Both the position numbers and the translations under genes were made by a program. Below the pieces are notes generated by a model. That model had not been told where the DNA came from. It saw nothing but the letters and a program-made list of their open reading frames with translations, and ran no database searches. From Myxocyprinus asiaticus (lineage: Eukaryota > Chordata > Actinopteri > Cypriniformes > Catostomidae), in contig NC_059362.1 of the NCBI RefSeq assembly GCF_019703515.2, positions 45,125,826-45,189,825 on the forward strand: DNA of 64,000 bases. Reading direction: 5' to 3'. The first letter of the stretch is position 1; each line of letters opens with the position of its first letter. Positions 12,280 through 25,185 of the stretch are shown here, piece by piece.

Positions 12280-12545
12280 AATATTATTGCTCAAAGGTTT
12301 CTGTTTCATAGCTCAGAAGACTTCAGGGGCCCCTAGTTGTGTTTTATGTACAGTAAGTATCAACTTTTTATAAGACGTTTCTTCTAAAGGAGGAAACAAA
12401 TAATACACAGATGTGAGTCAATTGTTGACATATAGTACAGTAAGATTATAGAGCAATAAAATTACTCAGAATTTGATGAGAAATGTTTTGAGGTCATATA
12501 GAGATTGACATTTGATTGCAGATGTTGGTACCTTAAGTACGAGGG
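12280..12545. repeat. Dispersed repeat, diverged copy Y
   Basis: Shares ATTGCTCAAAGGTTTCT with copy X (2620-2935), and ACACAGATGTGAGTCAATTG and GATTGCAG..TTGGTA.CTT with copy Z (13975-14335). Confidence 0.5.
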
Positions 12546-12547
12546 TT

Positions 12548-13075
12548 TTAAAGGGATAGTTCACTTCAACTGTAAAATTCTGTCATCATTTTCTCATGCT
12601 TATGTTGTTCCATACCTGTATCATTTTGTTTCTTTTGTGGGACACAAAAAAGAGATGTTAGGCAGAAATGAAAGTGAATGAAAGCAATGAAAGTGCAGAT
12701 GTCAAGCTTTAAAAATGATCAAATAAAAACCCTGTATCATAAAAGTAGTCGAAATGACTTGTGCATTTTATTCTGAATTACCATTATTTTATTCCAAGTC
12801 ATCTAAAACTGCAATATGGCAAGCTGTGTGACATGTCTTTAAATATTAAATAAATGCAGGACACAAATGAGATTTAAATGCTGGAGTAGAGGGAGTGATA
12901 TTTTCAGTGAATAACAACTTACATTTCAGTCTGTTCTTCACACAGTGATATCATATGACTTCATACAATTTGTATTTTTGTATTCCACAAAAGAAAAGAA
13001 AGCCAAATGGGTTAGGTACGACATGAGGCTAAATGACTGACTGAACGTTCATTCTGGGTGAGCTAACTCTTTTGA
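12548..13075. mobile_element. TTAA-ended MITE, copy 3
   Basis: The left end TTAAAGGGATAGTTCACTTC and TTCTGTCATCATTTTCTCAT is mirrored by CACAAAAGAAAAGAAAGCCA, a GACATGAGG-like block and a worn GGTGAGCTAACTCTTTTGAT at the right. No coding capacity. Confidence 0.7.
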
Positions 13076-13974
13076 TTTTAAGTATGTAAAGCTTTGATGG
13101 CATGTTACTGAACAGATTTTCCTCTTCGTCTCTGGCCTTGAGGTTGAAAGGCAGAGCGCCTGCGATTCTGCTGAAGTTTCACTTTAACTGCTGAGTAGAA
13201 ATCCAGCTCAAATGAAGCTCCCGTCTTCTCTCATGACCTTATTAGAACTGCACTTGAGTCCAGTGTGCATTTGTATCAGTTTGCCATTGCATATGTGTGT
13301 TTCAGATCAGTGACGGTCACATTACATACAAAGGTTTTGGTTTCCATATGTTGGTTATGGCCCTGTACATACATTGTTATTGTGGTATTGTTGATTTGAG
13401 ATTTTTTCGCCCTTACATGTAATGTAAAAACAAAGCAGACTGGCCAGAATAAACTGCAAAGTGAACTGAACTATATGCCGAAAGTTTTGCAAATCCATAC
13501 TTTGGACTAATGACAATGCCACAAACCCCTAATATTTGAGGCTAATATTAAATATTTATTTTATTTTATAGAGGTCTGTCTTCTAATACTCTGTTTGACC
13601 ATTTTAGGACTTGTGTCATAATGCTCTATTTAGTATTACTCTTTTTAATAGAATGCTTCAAATGAAATCTGAAAAGTGGGAACTTTAACGGCCTGTTGTT
13701 TTCTGAACGAGTCTTCTAACATTGCGTGACTGTCTCTATTAGTCATCACTTCCACTCTGCTGGATTCTCTGTCCGACAGTGCTGGTACCTTCAGTCTGAT
13801 CTCCTGCGGCGACACAAGATCGTGAAGACATGAAAGACAGACAGGGATGTACAAGGTCAAAGGTGAAACGAGGTCAACTTGAAAACAGAAAGGTCAAAAA
13901 CTGACTGATCAGAGCTGCATTTACAACTAGGTTTTGTTTTTGTTTTTTGACAAAACAGAGAAATTGTTTTTTTG
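13076..13974. other. Intergenic, no feature seen
   Basis: Moderately complex single-copy-looking sequence; no gene or repeat recognised. Confidence 0.35.
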
Positions 13975-14335
13975 CTTCATTTAATTTTAGTCATTTACTA
14001 TGTCTCAGATGTTAGGAGAAATAAAAAATAAACACAGATGAGTCAGTTGTTGAAATAAATAGGAGTATAGAGCTATAAAATGAATGTGAATTGCATAGCT
14101 CTGATCATTTGAATATGTTTGGGTTCATATTAAGATTTTTTGATTGCAGCCTTTGGTATCTTGGTAAATATGAGCACAGTTTGAGACTGTTGAGATCTCT
14201 GTGAGATTACTATGGTGTTTTTCTATGGAGAAACATCTGAGAAGCTTGAGAGTGTAGCAGAAGTCTCAATTTGCTCTCTAATTAATCTCATTACTGTCAA
14301 GGAGAAACAACTGAGATATTAAATATATTTAATAT
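13975..14335. repeat. Dispersed repeat, diverged copy Z
   Basis: Ordered blocks shared with copies X and Y: ACACAGATGAGTCAGTTGTT, GATTGCAGCCTTTGGTATCT, GAGATCTCTGTGAGATTACT and AAGTCTCAATTTGCTC. The best preserved of the three. Confidence 0.5.
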
Positions 14336-15105
14336 ATAATTGTTTCTTTCTTAAGGGAAGGACCATTAGGAAAATTCAATGCATGTCTAGCAAGCTTAAA
14401 ACAGAGGAGAGTTAAGGTGATAGAAAAGCATGATGCGGTTCAAATATGGACCATAAAGTGCAAAGCTATAAACTGAAACATGCATGAAAATTTGAACTTC
14501 TGGTGGCGCTAGAGGGTTTGTCACTGAGACCCCAAAACTGGCATGACAGAAGTTGAAACATATCCCTATGAGTATGCTCAATTTCACAACTTTGTGCCAT
14601 TACAATACGGGTGCCCAAGACTACCACTGGAGAAGAAGAACAATTGTGTTTGAAAAGGGACATTAATTCTATTTTAAGTTTTCTTCAGCAATGATTTTTC
14701 AAGGTTTTGGAGTGTTCTGTTTCAAACTAGGATGCATTAGACCATACATAATCAAAGTACTCTAAACATCCCTGGGCACTTTTCAGAAGATCATTTTGTG
14801 AGCTGTCTGTGACTCACGATTTGAGGCCTCAATGATGGAACGCTTGTGTAATGAACTGATAACTAATGTGCTCTTCTTGCACCTCTTTTTGTTTTGTAGC
14901 CTTTGTGTATAAAGTTTTCTTTTTATTGCTAATGCTAAACGCAACATGGCTTTTTTTTTAAACCCAAATATGAGTTTTGCCCGAAGTGAAGATTATCAGT
15001 GAATAACACCTTAAATTTTATTATTTTTCTCAAAGAAAGCTATTGTATGGCAACAGAAGTCTTGGAATACAGTGCATAAGTTATATTAATTAGTTTTATG
15101 ATACT
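14336..15105. other. Intergenic, no feature seen
   Basis: No gene is supported; the short open frames show no recognisable motifs. Confidence 0.35.
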
Positions 15106-16874
15106 TTAAAGAGACAGTTAATTCTAAAATGAAAATTCAGTTATAATGTTCTCACCTTCATGTCGTTTTAAACTTGTATGACTTTCTTTCTTATGCGGAA
15201 AACAAAAAGAAAAATATTAATGAATATCCCGGTCTGTCTTTTTATCACAGTGGCAGTTGATAGTGACATTAAAGTTTAAAAGGGACCCAAAAGTAAACTA
15301 AAAAAATAATAGTTTAGCCTATTTTTAAGATTTTTGCATTTCAATTTCATAAAATTCAATCAAATTCAATTGTGTAATTTTTAATTAAATTACATTAATA
15401 AAACTTAAAATGCTTTTTGTTTGTTTGTTTGTTTGTTTGTTAAATAATACTCTATTCACTTTGATGGAATTTTGTTATGAAATTGAAATGTGTAGATTTA
15501 AAAAATAATAATAATAATTTGGGTATCATAAAAGTAGCCCATGTGGCTTGTTTGTCATATTCCAAACCTCATGAAGGCAGACGAGAAACTACGGAAGCCC
15601 TGAACCGCACTGTGAAATGTTTTATTTATTTTTTTAGGTGTCTTCCTTCCTGAGCCTATGTCCAACAAGTATTTTTTATCTCTCTCTCTCAAAAATAAAA
15701 ATAAAAATAAATAAAATAAATAAAACATTTCTCCAAAAAAATATTTTCTCGTTTATTTCCTCTAAAAAAAAAAAAAAAAGGCAACACATGAATTTTTACA
15801 TTTTTATTTTTATTTTTTTTTATTTTTGCTTGATAGCTATTAATTATCAACCTCGGCCACCATGTGCCACTATCAGTAAGCATGAAATCTTGAGCTGTGG
15901 TACTTTATCTGTTGATTTATAGTTGTATAATACTCTAACAGGAAGGTTTTGCCAATCTTAATCAAGGGAAGAAACCTATATAATGTCTGAGAGTCTACTA
16001 ATACATGAAATCCCACAATTATATGAATATACCTCAGGTTACATATGTAACTTATGGCATTTGTTGTCAAGTGTAACAATGGGAGTTATTTCTGGTTTTT
16101 TGATGACCACCTGGAATATGGATGCTGCTATTGATAATGTGCTTTTTTAATTTGTTGGCCCATGTAAACATGCGCTTGATTGATGTCTTTGCCTGTTTCG
16201 ACGCCTCTCGCTGTAGTAGGCTCAGTAACTATGCACATCCTTGAAAATTTCACAGACTAAGTTACAACCAGACAGCCGGATGATGTTTGAACAGAAAGCG
16301 CACACCGTTTCCTCTAGCAGCTCTGCATGTTCCCTTATCTCGACACAGTGCCGAAGTGCTACGAGTTCATTGATTTGGGCAATGTTAACATGAGTCATGC
16401 TTCTAAACACAGTATTTAAAACTAAAAGCACAGCGGGAGGCGTCGAAACGGGCAAAGACATCTATCTAGCGCACGTTTACACGGGTCAACAAATGTTTTT
16501 TTTTTTTTTTTAGAATCACAGTGTGGTTCAGGGCTTCCATAAGAAACAACCCAAAGTTGAAAAATAAGTAATTTTACAGTGAAGAACTAAAATTGTTTTT
16601 AGTACTAAACAACGCATGTTATCATGTGAACCCATTTAAATATGTTTTTAATTCCTTTACTGCTTTACCGTGTTTTATAGTTATTTATTTTGTCTTTTTT
16701 TAAACTTGACAGTTGTGTTCACTCTGAAATATTTTAGAGCTGTGTAAAGATCTTGAAAAAATTCACCTTTTTTGTTTCACAGAAAAATTTATGGAAACAG
16801 CATATTGGTTTGGAACAACATGAGGGTGAGTAAATAATGACATTTCCATTTTTTTTGGTGAACTTTCCCTTTAA
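15106..16874. mobile_element. TTAA-ended element carrying nested hairpins, copy 4
   Basis: The ends are TTAAAGAGACAGTTAATTCT at the left and GGTGAACTTTCCCTTTAA at the right, with the family's ATGAGGGTGAGTAAATAATG block at 16820. Inside are two inverted pairs. The outer pair is 15589-15619 with 16514-16543 (GGAAGCCCTGAACC and its complement). The inner pair is 16152-16213 with 16431-16500 (TTTCGACGCCTC, GTCTTTGCC, and complements). The inner structure is probably a separate element that landed in the MITE. AT-rich runs and a 16-bp poly-A lie between. Confidence 0.6.
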
Positions 16875-17696
16875 GGGGCCTAACCAGACCAAAAGGGGGT
16901 GTCCACATAATTGTAGTGCATGTCAATTTATGTAGATATAATGTAAATAAATATGTGAAATCAGAGAATGAAATCATCCACTAACTTGATTGTTTTAGTG
17001 CATTTATATTACTAGCATCAGTATCACACAAAATGAGCAAAACATCTCTAGGTTAAACTCGTCTTAAATCAATTACAAGGCTGAACTAAATGCCCTGCAG
17101 TGATTTGCAGTTCCACGTCATTTCTTCTGATTTTTCTCCTTCTTGTTTGCTCAGCCAGTGCTAATAACGCTGGTATCCACGGTGTGAAATTTGCATCCAA
17201 AAGCCTTTTGATGAGGTCATGAATGTAGAAAAGTTTAGGCCAATGTTCAACATTTAACAGAACTATCGTTCTTACACACACACATCCTACAGATGCAATA
17301 TGACACTGCTGGCCAGCGAGCAGCCAGAGGTCAAAGCTGGATTAATTCAGAACAGAACGTGAGAGAGAATCAGATGTAATGGATTTGAATCCCGTTTCCT
17401 CCAGGCAATTTTCTCAGCTGGTGGAAAATGAGAAAGAAATGGATCGGTATGCTGGAACGTGCCCAGTGCAAGTGCTCAATATAACCTTAGTCATCATAAA
17501 ATTACTTTTCATGTCCTTCCATTTAAAAAAATAAAATCTCTGCCCATTTTTCTTCTGTCTATTCATTGTATTGTTTATAACTTAAATTAAATAATAAATC
17601 GATAGGATATTTTATGAATGGTTAAATGTTTTTCTAAAGAACGTTTTTCTCAAGTAGGCCTACATGCCTTTTCAATAAAGTGTGCTTTTGCAATAT
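16875..17696. other. Intergenic unique block; candidate conserved noncoding region
   Basis: Repeat-free, complex sequence. 17090-17460 holds an octamer-like ATTTGCAT (17189), ACGTCA (17114), a GGATTAATTC homeodomain-type core (17340) and balanced base composition. No reading frame with conserved motifs. Conservation is untested. Confidence 0.3.
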
Positions 17697-17925
17697 TTAA
17701 AGGACTAGTTCACCCCAAAATGAACATTCTGTCATCATTTACTCACCCTCATGTTGTTCCAACCCCGAATGACTTTCTTCTTCTGTGGAACACAAAAGGA
17801 GATGGTTTGAAGTTGCATAAAAGTAGTTTATAAAACTTCTGTGCTGTATTCTAAGTCTTCTGAAGTCATACGTTAGCTTTGTGTGAAGAACAGACCAAAA
17901 TTTCAGTCGTTATTTGTGGGAAATC
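17697..17925. mobile_element. TTAA-type MITE, left half only, copy 5
   Basis: TTAAAGGACTAGTTCACCCC, TCATCATTTACTCACCCTCA and TTCTGTGGAACACAAAAGGA, then an internal block TAGCTTTGTGTGAAGAACAG shared with copy 1. No mirror-image right arm was found. Confidence 0.65.
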
Positions 17926-18589
17926 CTGCCTTGCCTTAGGAGGGGGGTTTGTTCAAATCATGACCCAACATAGAAGCAATAATATTAGCAAACTGTGCTG
18001 TAGCAAACAGCACTAATAAAGAATATCATTTTGTACAGTGAATGATGAAATAGAATAGAGTCCTAAAGAATATTACATGACAATGTATCTTCAGTTTTTC
18101 AGAATTCGAGCCTAATACTCATTCATTATCATACACAGATGCAGGACAGCTCATCTCAAACCAAATGAATGGCGCTTTAAAGTTACTCCATTTGCACACT
18201 AGGGCCCTCTGTTGGTATGAAAGGAAAGGTAGAAACTCAGCATTCTGGCCCAGATGTTTTTCAGTCAGGGTTTTAAGTGAGAAATTCAAGGCGATTTTAT
18301 AGACTTCAGATTAAAATTATTTTTTATTTATTTTTGGATGTACTAAACATTAATAAAACTAAGTTTGTGGGGATGGATTATGTGCCAAACAGGATTATAA
18401 AGAGGACGCAGAGGTTTTATTGTGGGGTGTTCCAGTTTTAATAAAAGTCTGTGATGTTAACAGCTTTAGTGAGAGGGATATATCAGAAGCACACATACTG
18501 TACAGTACCAGATTTGATTAAAAATAGCCAGACAAATATCAGAAAGGTGTGTTTTGTGCTTACTTGTTTCAGTCCAAGTTAGGGGTTAG
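17926..18589. other. Intergenic, no feature seen
   Basis: No gene or defined repeat recognised. Confidence 0.35.
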
Positions 18590-19355
18590 GAGGGTTACTT
18601 TTAAAATATATTCGAATACAGATTACAGAATACATGCTGTAAAATGTCAGTAACCTAATATAAATACTTTGGATTACTTCTTCAGCACTGGTAGACAAAA
18701 TACACATGTTAAAAATACATTCTCTGAAAAACCTAAATATCTTATGCAGTGTTGTTTCTAAAACAAGATAAATCAAATTAATCTTGTTTTAAGGATTTTT
18801 AGATATTTTTACAGAAAAACAATAAAAAAAAAAATAGCATCAAGAATACGATTTTGCCCTAATATCAGAGGTCTTACTAGAGAAAATTGTGATCAAACGT
18901 GGATTTTCTTAATAAAAAAAAAAATACGATTGGTCAAGCCTGTAACAGGTGCATGTCAAATGGCTAGAAATAGCATTTTAGCTTAGCGTAAAGCTGACAA
19001 TTTACACAAGGTTTATTTCTATTTCTTCTGCTCCAAACTTACTTCAAACTTACTTCTCCGTGTGCTCGTATGAATGTAACACATCATAAGAAAGTGTTTC
19101 ACCGCTGTTCAAATGCACTTTAGATCGCATCATTTATATGGATAAATGTTTTCCATCTGAAAGGACTAAATATTAAATGAAACAAATGACAATAAAATGC
19201 AAAGTAATCTCTTCAGTAATCAAAATACTTTTAGAATGTAACTGTATTCTAAATACCAATGATTTAAACTGTAACTGTAGTGGAATACAGTTACTTATAT
19301 TTTGTATTTTAAATACGTAATCCCGTTACATGTATTCTGTTACTCCCAAACACTG
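18590..19355. mobile_element. hAT-like element, CAGTGTTTGGGAGTAAC terminus
   Basis: The right end, read inward on the minus strand from 19355, is CAGTGTTTGGGAGTAACAGA followed by GTAACGGGATTACGTATTTA, a fish hAT-type terminus I recognise. The left end (near 18590, GGTTACTTTTAAAATATATT and GAATACAGATTACAGAATAC) is worn. No transposase. Confidence 0.55.
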
Positions 19356-19680
19356 TTTGTTAGCATTAGTTAACAACAATATTTAACATGAACTAACAAT
19401 ATGCAATACTTATTAAGCATTTATTAATCTTAGTTAATGTAAATTTCAACATATAGTAATATATTATTTCAATCAAAAGTTCTATTTGTTAACATTAGTA
19501 AATGCATGAACTAACAATGTATAAATAAATGAAATGAAATGAACAATAGTATTTTTTATGAACTAACATGAACAAAGATTAATAAATGATGTAAAAAATA
19601 TATTGTTCATTGTTTGTTTATGATACCTAATGCATTAACTAATGTTAACGAATGGAACCCTACTGTAAAGTGTTACTAAA
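19356..19680. mobile_element. GTTAACATTAGTTAA-type MITE
   Basis: Repeated TTAGCATTAGTTAACA, TGTTAACATTAGTAAATGCA and, inverted at the right, CATTAACTAATGTTAACGAA followed by CTGTAAAGTGTTAC. Inverted-repeat architecture without coding capacity; a common fish repeat. Confidence 0.55.
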
Positions 19681-20575
19681 CAATAATAAAATGGATGGAA
19701 GACTTTCCCCTTCATTGTATCTGATCCTGTCACAAAATACAGATGTGTTGAAGTAAGATTGAACAAATATTTGAACAAAGACTTTTCAATATTTTAACCT
19801 TTGCAGCAAGAAAAGAAAAAACATTTTAATGTACTAAACAGTTCAATAAAAAAATAAAATAAAATGGAAAAAACGTATTCAATTGGAATTTATGACATGC
19901 ATGTTGCACTTTTCTACAGACACATTCAAATGGATATGGACAACTTAACATTGACTATGTTAATTCCACTCTGGATAACTTTTACAGTTTCCATGAGAAT
20001 TCGCAGAATTATGAGCAAATGCCTGTGAATGCACTTGAGTTCTTCCATAATTTGTTTTTTATTCTTTTCTCTCCACTGTAGTCTACTGCTTGTGTAGATC
20101 TGTATATTTTGGACTTGTCCTTGAGCTCTAATGTTGTCTGTTATTTGTTTCACTGGAACCATATTACTTAAAATCCCAATAAAAATACTTAAGAAAATAT
20201 TGTGTGTGCAGTCCTCAAGTTTAAAATCCATTTTAATATGATTATTTATTTTAATGTTCTGTAATGGTCACTAAGACATGACTTCTCTATGAATTATTTG
20301 CATTCATGCATGTTTTCCTCAAACAATCTGCATCTTGCATACATTGCTGTCTCCAGTTTGTGTGCCTGCACTATACTGTGATTTGTTTCGTAATCAGAAA
20401 GAACTGTTATGCAAGAATGTGCAGAGATGCAGAACTGAAATAATGAGATCTGCAGCTCGCTCACTCACTTTGAACACACATATATGCTGTCTATGAATGG
20501 GTCTAAGCAATGGAATAGTATACCAAATCTGATGTTACTAATGTTACCGATGTTACTTATAAGTGCACTCTTAGA
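19681..20575. other. Intergenic, no feature seen
   Basis: AT-rich; no gene supported. Confidence 0.35.
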
Positions 20576-20966
20576 AAAATAATTTTCTTTTTGGGTTCTA
20601 CAGTATATAGAAGCCTATGGTTATTTACTCAGCTCCAGAGAACACTTTGTGTAAAAAGGTTCTATTTACAAAGATGTACAACAAAAAAATAACTATTTTT
20701 GCACCCTTTTAGCATACTGTATGAACTTTTGAATTCACATATCTATTTTTTCAATAAAACAAGAACGAAATTTGAAAACCAAACAAAACATAAATATTAC
20801 GATTCCATATCGGGAACCCCTAAAAGGTTCTATATAGAACCTTTTCACTTGGCTCAATGAACCCTTTAGGGTTCTTTTGATGGAACTTTTAAAAACGGTT
20901 CTATATATAACCTTTTAGGGGTTCCAAATGTGAAGTGAGCAATAGAACCATTTTCTTCTAAGAGTG
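20576..20966. mobile_element. MITE with CACTCTTAGAA inverted termini
   Basis: Starts CACTCTTAGAAAAATAATTT and ends TTTTCTTCTAAGAGTG. Internally it has fold-back words such as AGGTTCTATATAGAACCT (20826) and AACCCTTTAGGGTT (20860). No reading frame. Confidence 0.7.
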
Positions 20967-21149
20967 TGGTGTTTGCTAAGGAAATCATCACTATATTGTT
21001 AATTCTTAGGGCAAGGATTTGAACAAACCCCTGACCCTATGATCCCAAACATACTTTAACCAAGTATGAGAATGCAAATGATTCTGGCTATACACACTCA
21101 ATTTTGTATATTGTGTAAGCATTCTAAGCCATATTTAGGGAGTAAGATG

Positions 21150-21330
21150 TCATATAATTTAAAGCAGCCTAAGCTGGTTTACTGGTCTTATAGTGTCTGG
21201 TCTCTCAGCTTGCTCAGGCTTGTCTTGTCTGCTGGTTTTAAAGGGGTTCTGGGCACTGTTTCCGGCTGGGAGACCAGCTAAAGACCTGCTGGCTAGCAGT
21301 CTTTACAACCAGCTCGAACCAGTAAGCCAG
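21150..21330. mobile_element. AGCTGGT/ACCAGCT short interspersed inverted repeat
   Basis: CCTAAGCTGGTTTACTGGTC and GTCTGGTCTCTCAGCTTGCT at the left, GGCTGGGAGACCAGCTAAAG and CCAGCTCGAACCAGTAAGCC at the right, in opposite orientation. Typical short palindromic fish repeat. Confidence 0.6.
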
Positions 21331-22294
21331 TATAGGGTGGTTTAAGTTGTTATTTTTGTCAGCAGGGTTTGACTTGGGCCAGTAATCAACCACCTAGTAA
21401 CACCCTCGAAACCAGCAAATCCAAAGCAACCTCCCAGAACCCTCTGCAGAGGCACCTGTCCCAGTAAAGTGCTGCATTAACCTGTAACTCTATCTATACT
21501 CTGTGTGAGTGGCTACATGTGGCTAGCAGTGAAGCGGCGGTCAATGAATGCTCTGTCCCAGTTCCAAACCCTTAAATGCGCTCATGAATAATGAATTCTC
21601 ATAACATCCCAACAGCTGAAGAAGGGATTTGCTCTCTTTTTTTTCCACAAGAATAAACAAGAGGAATTAAACACTATGGAAGCATGATGTCGCTCTACAA
21701 ATAGAAACATGGCTTCTGCTGCAGGCTGTGGTTGTATTTGAACAGGTCAGGACTGCAATCATCTGCAGAAGTAATTTTAGGAATATCTTAGGAAAGACTG
21801 GCTGTGTTTCAAATCAAGTATGTCAAAAAATACCAGTCTTAAAAAGGTTGTGATCACATCACAGTTCTGAGATTTCCTGGAAGTCCAGGCAAAGAATCAA
21901 TAGTGCTGTTCATCAGTTAATGTGAAACAGCCAACACACACATAGCCACCGTGGCATTTAGACTATGTAGGAATTTTAGCTCATTATTGGTTAAAAGGGG
22001 AAATAATGATCTAATCTCTAGGGAATCTAACAGAATTAATATTTAACACCCAATCAACGTATTCGTCCACCGATATGTTGAAGTTGGTGTCTTTATCAAT
22101 TCTGGAAGGAATATCACCTCGTGGCCAATGAAGTAATATCCTAAATTTAGCGTAAACACTGTTTATAAGCAAGTAACAGGATCAGACAGTTTAAGACATT
22201 TACTTTATGAGCATGACGTACAAGTTACTTCTCTTTGAATACAAAAGAGACTTTATTAAACTATTCTAAACCTAATACATGAACTAATCTAGCG

Positions 22295-22296
<2 letters not shown>
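21331..22296. other. Intergenic, no gene seen
   Basis: 21480-21800 is complex and repeat-free (AATAATGAATTCTC, CAACAGCTGAAG); possible regulatory sequence but no direct evidence. Confidence 0.3.

Positions 22297-22326
<30 letters not shown>
22297..22326. repeat. (CA)n microsatellite
   Basis: About 15 CA units. Confidence 0.95.
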
Positions 22327-22328
<2 letters not shown>

Positions 22329-23517
22329 GGAAATTTGGAATACTGGAAATGCAGAATATTGAGTTATGGCAATGTATGAAATTTAGCAAACCATGACAGA
22401 ACAAACCACCAGTCTAACCATTTCACCTTCGTATTAGCCCGCAATAGCGTTATTGATTTTATCTAATACACCAGTTTAGCGAGACATGGAAATACTGCAC
22501 TTGGATAACTTGGTCAGTTGATGAGTTGTTCATTCGTTGTGTCAGCGGTCTGGGAGTTGAGCCAAAGATGACATGAGGGGTCAGAGAAGCCAGTCGGAAA
22601 TGACGAGTCAAGAGATGAATGAGCCAGGTTATTTAAAGGTATTTCAGTCCTAAACTTTGATAGCAACAATACAATGCAAGTTATAGGATTTTACCTAACA
22701 TCAACACTCTGGAAATTAACTATGGACTTCATAGATACCAAACATGAGGGTAATGATAATAATCATTGCAATGGTAATAACATTCATGATAAGTCATTAA
22801 AAGAGTAATAAGAATAAATCATATAGTTAAAGCCAGGATAACATTACATGAGATAATAAGAATAAATCATATGGTTCAAGCAATGATAACATTACATGAG
22901 GTAGTCTGACAATATCTAAGGTAGATATTGATATGAGAAGGACAAGAACAATGTTAGTTCCATGTGTTAGTAAACCCAGATTAAAAGTTATAATGGTTAC
23001 TCCATTAACTTAGAGCATGGTGATGCTTGATTGTCTGTTATTGTAGATGATATAGTCAGGCTAAGACTGGGTATAAAATTATCTTGTAAGCTTTGTCCCA
23101 CACGCACAGAGAGTTCAAAAGTTCTGTGCCTGTGTGGAAAAGTTCAGAAGGTCATAAACTGAGAACTGAGTCTGCCCTTTGTAACTGTCCTATGAGTTAA
23201 AAGGGGCCTCCCTGAGTAATGGCCCTTTTGTTTTAAATCATGTTGTTTTTGCTGTTTTAGCAGGATGGTTGTCTCTTTGACCAGCCATTTGGCACTTGTT
23301 AATTATCTCAAATCAGCAACCTAAAAGGAGCTTCAGTCTCTCAACAGGGGACTCCCTGAGAGGAGTGCAAACTTCCTCACAGTTCTTTTGTTCAGGAAAA
23401 GGGTCACAGGGTGCAGCTGGTAGACTTTCAGCACCAAATATACAGATTCATAGCTTTATGGCCTGGAAAGGCCCTAAGGTCAGTCTTCCAGAAGGTTCAT
23501 TTATTGCTTTGTGTTAG
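22327..23517. other. Intergenic, with a 47-bp tandem duplication at 22807-22901
   Basis: TAATAAGAATAAATCATAT followed by an AACATTACATGAG block occurs twice in tandem (22807 and 22854). Otherwise no feature. Confidence 0.5.
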
Positions 23518-25185
23518 TGTTGGGTTGAGACCGAGTCAAGTCAGAGTCTTTAAGCAATCGAGTCCAAGTCGAGTCCAAGTCCAAAAGGGGCCAAGTACGA
23601 CTCAAGACCGAGCCCATAACAGGCCGAGTCTGAGTTGAGTCCGAGACTGAATGAATCTGTTCATGAATCTGAATTCAAATTGTAACCGTAAACTCAACAT
23701 CAATATTTTAAGCTTATTTTAACCCTCACAACTAAGAAAAAGAATCTGTCAATATAAATGCAACAAAAGCACCTCTGTTGCATTTCATATTCACATGTTA
23801 TGATTAGTATCCTGCTGAACAAACTTCAAATTGGTTTCAGAATGAAAGCATATGCTTTAGGTGTATGAAGACAAAACTGTCCTTCAACACACTTCTTATT
23901 GTGTTCTGTTGACTTTTTCAATTATTTGTTGATTTTTCCCCTCCACTCAAACATAGACTAAAAAAATTGAAAGCTGCATTTGTCATTACATCCAGAGTTA
24001 TTATTATTTTGAATTTTTATTTATTTATTTATTCTACTTCATTTTCAATTTGTCCATTCAACTTAGTTTAGTTTTATCTAAAATTATGGGTGAAATACAT
24101 GTAATGTAATGTAATTAATTAAATACATTTAATGTGTTTAATACATTTAATAAATGGTAATATTAAAACATTAAATAATGCTTATCAAATTAAACAGAAA
24201 ATAAAAACAGAAAAGATCAGATATCATTAGAAATGTATTTTTATTCTACTACACTTCACACTTTTCAGTCCTCCTGTTGTGTCCAGGTGTAGCCTACTTC
24301 CCTAAAGTCAAGATCAAATTTTTATGACAAACTCTCCTTGAGCTGACGTGTTGTTCTTTTCACATTATATTTAGTATGGTTAATAGGTGAATAGAGACTT
24401 CTCCTCTCACTTGTGTTCTTCATTGTATTTTCTGACTTTTTTGCCATTGAAACGCAAGTGCCAGCTTCACAGGTAACACACAGTTGTACAATTTCCATAG
24501 TCTATTTCAGCCTTCATATTAGTTTAAATATCCCTAGTATGTAACATATTTGATTTTGTCTCAATATAGTCAACATTTTCAGTTAGAAATGACTTAACGT
24601 AGTAACGTGATTCTGATAAAACATTTGTTCTATTTAATAATTTGCAGAGTTGGTGAACATACTTTTTAAAGTGTATTTATGTTATTGATGTTTCTGGATG
24701 AGAGCGGCAGAGCACGACTGGCGAATGGCGATCTCTTTCTCTCTCTCTCAGACAGAATATTCACACGTAAGGACATATACGTGTGAAAACTGATGTGCAG
24801 TATCAAATACACAGAATGTACGATAGTTCTAACTGTAGAGAGCACATCATTATGAAGACAAAGACAAATCCCGGACATTTAGAGGCAATTTTTAAATCCC
24901 AGCTGGACGCTTTTTTCGGATCTGAAAAAGAGGACATGTCCGGGAAAAAGAGAACATATGGTCACCCTATGTTATGTTATTTGTTTGCTTGTTTGTTTGT
25001 CATTGCATCACAAATGCCATGGACTTGGCTGGACTCTGAAAAAAATCCAGAGTCCGAAAGGCTCGAGTCCGAGTCAAGTCCAAGTAAAAATGCATCCAAG
25101 TCCATGACAAGTCCAAGTCCATTAAAATTGGACTCGTGACTCGGACTCAAGTCCATGTCCGAACTCAAACAACGCAACTCAACTT
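23518..25185. mobile_element. Composite element with subterminal GAGTCCAAGT repeats
   Basis: GAGTC(C)AAGT words cluster at 23535-23640 and again at 25018-25160, with an inverted GTGACTCGGACTC set near the right end, suggesting the two edges of one non-autonomous element of about 1.66 kb. A second terminus-like motif (GGACATGTCCGGGAAAAAGA, 24934) followed by a TGGTCACCCTATG end at 24970 may be another hAT-type element inside it. No transposase seen. Confidence 0.4.

Noticed and set aside
23296..23638. Overlapping 73- and 75-codon frames
   Set aside because: No conserved motif or splice context and they run into a repeat element.
24783..25139. 118-codon plus-strand frame with TKTNPGHLEAIFK
   Set aside because: Overlaps a terminus-like mobile-element motif and the GAGTCC repeats; seems to be transposon-derived noncoding sequence.
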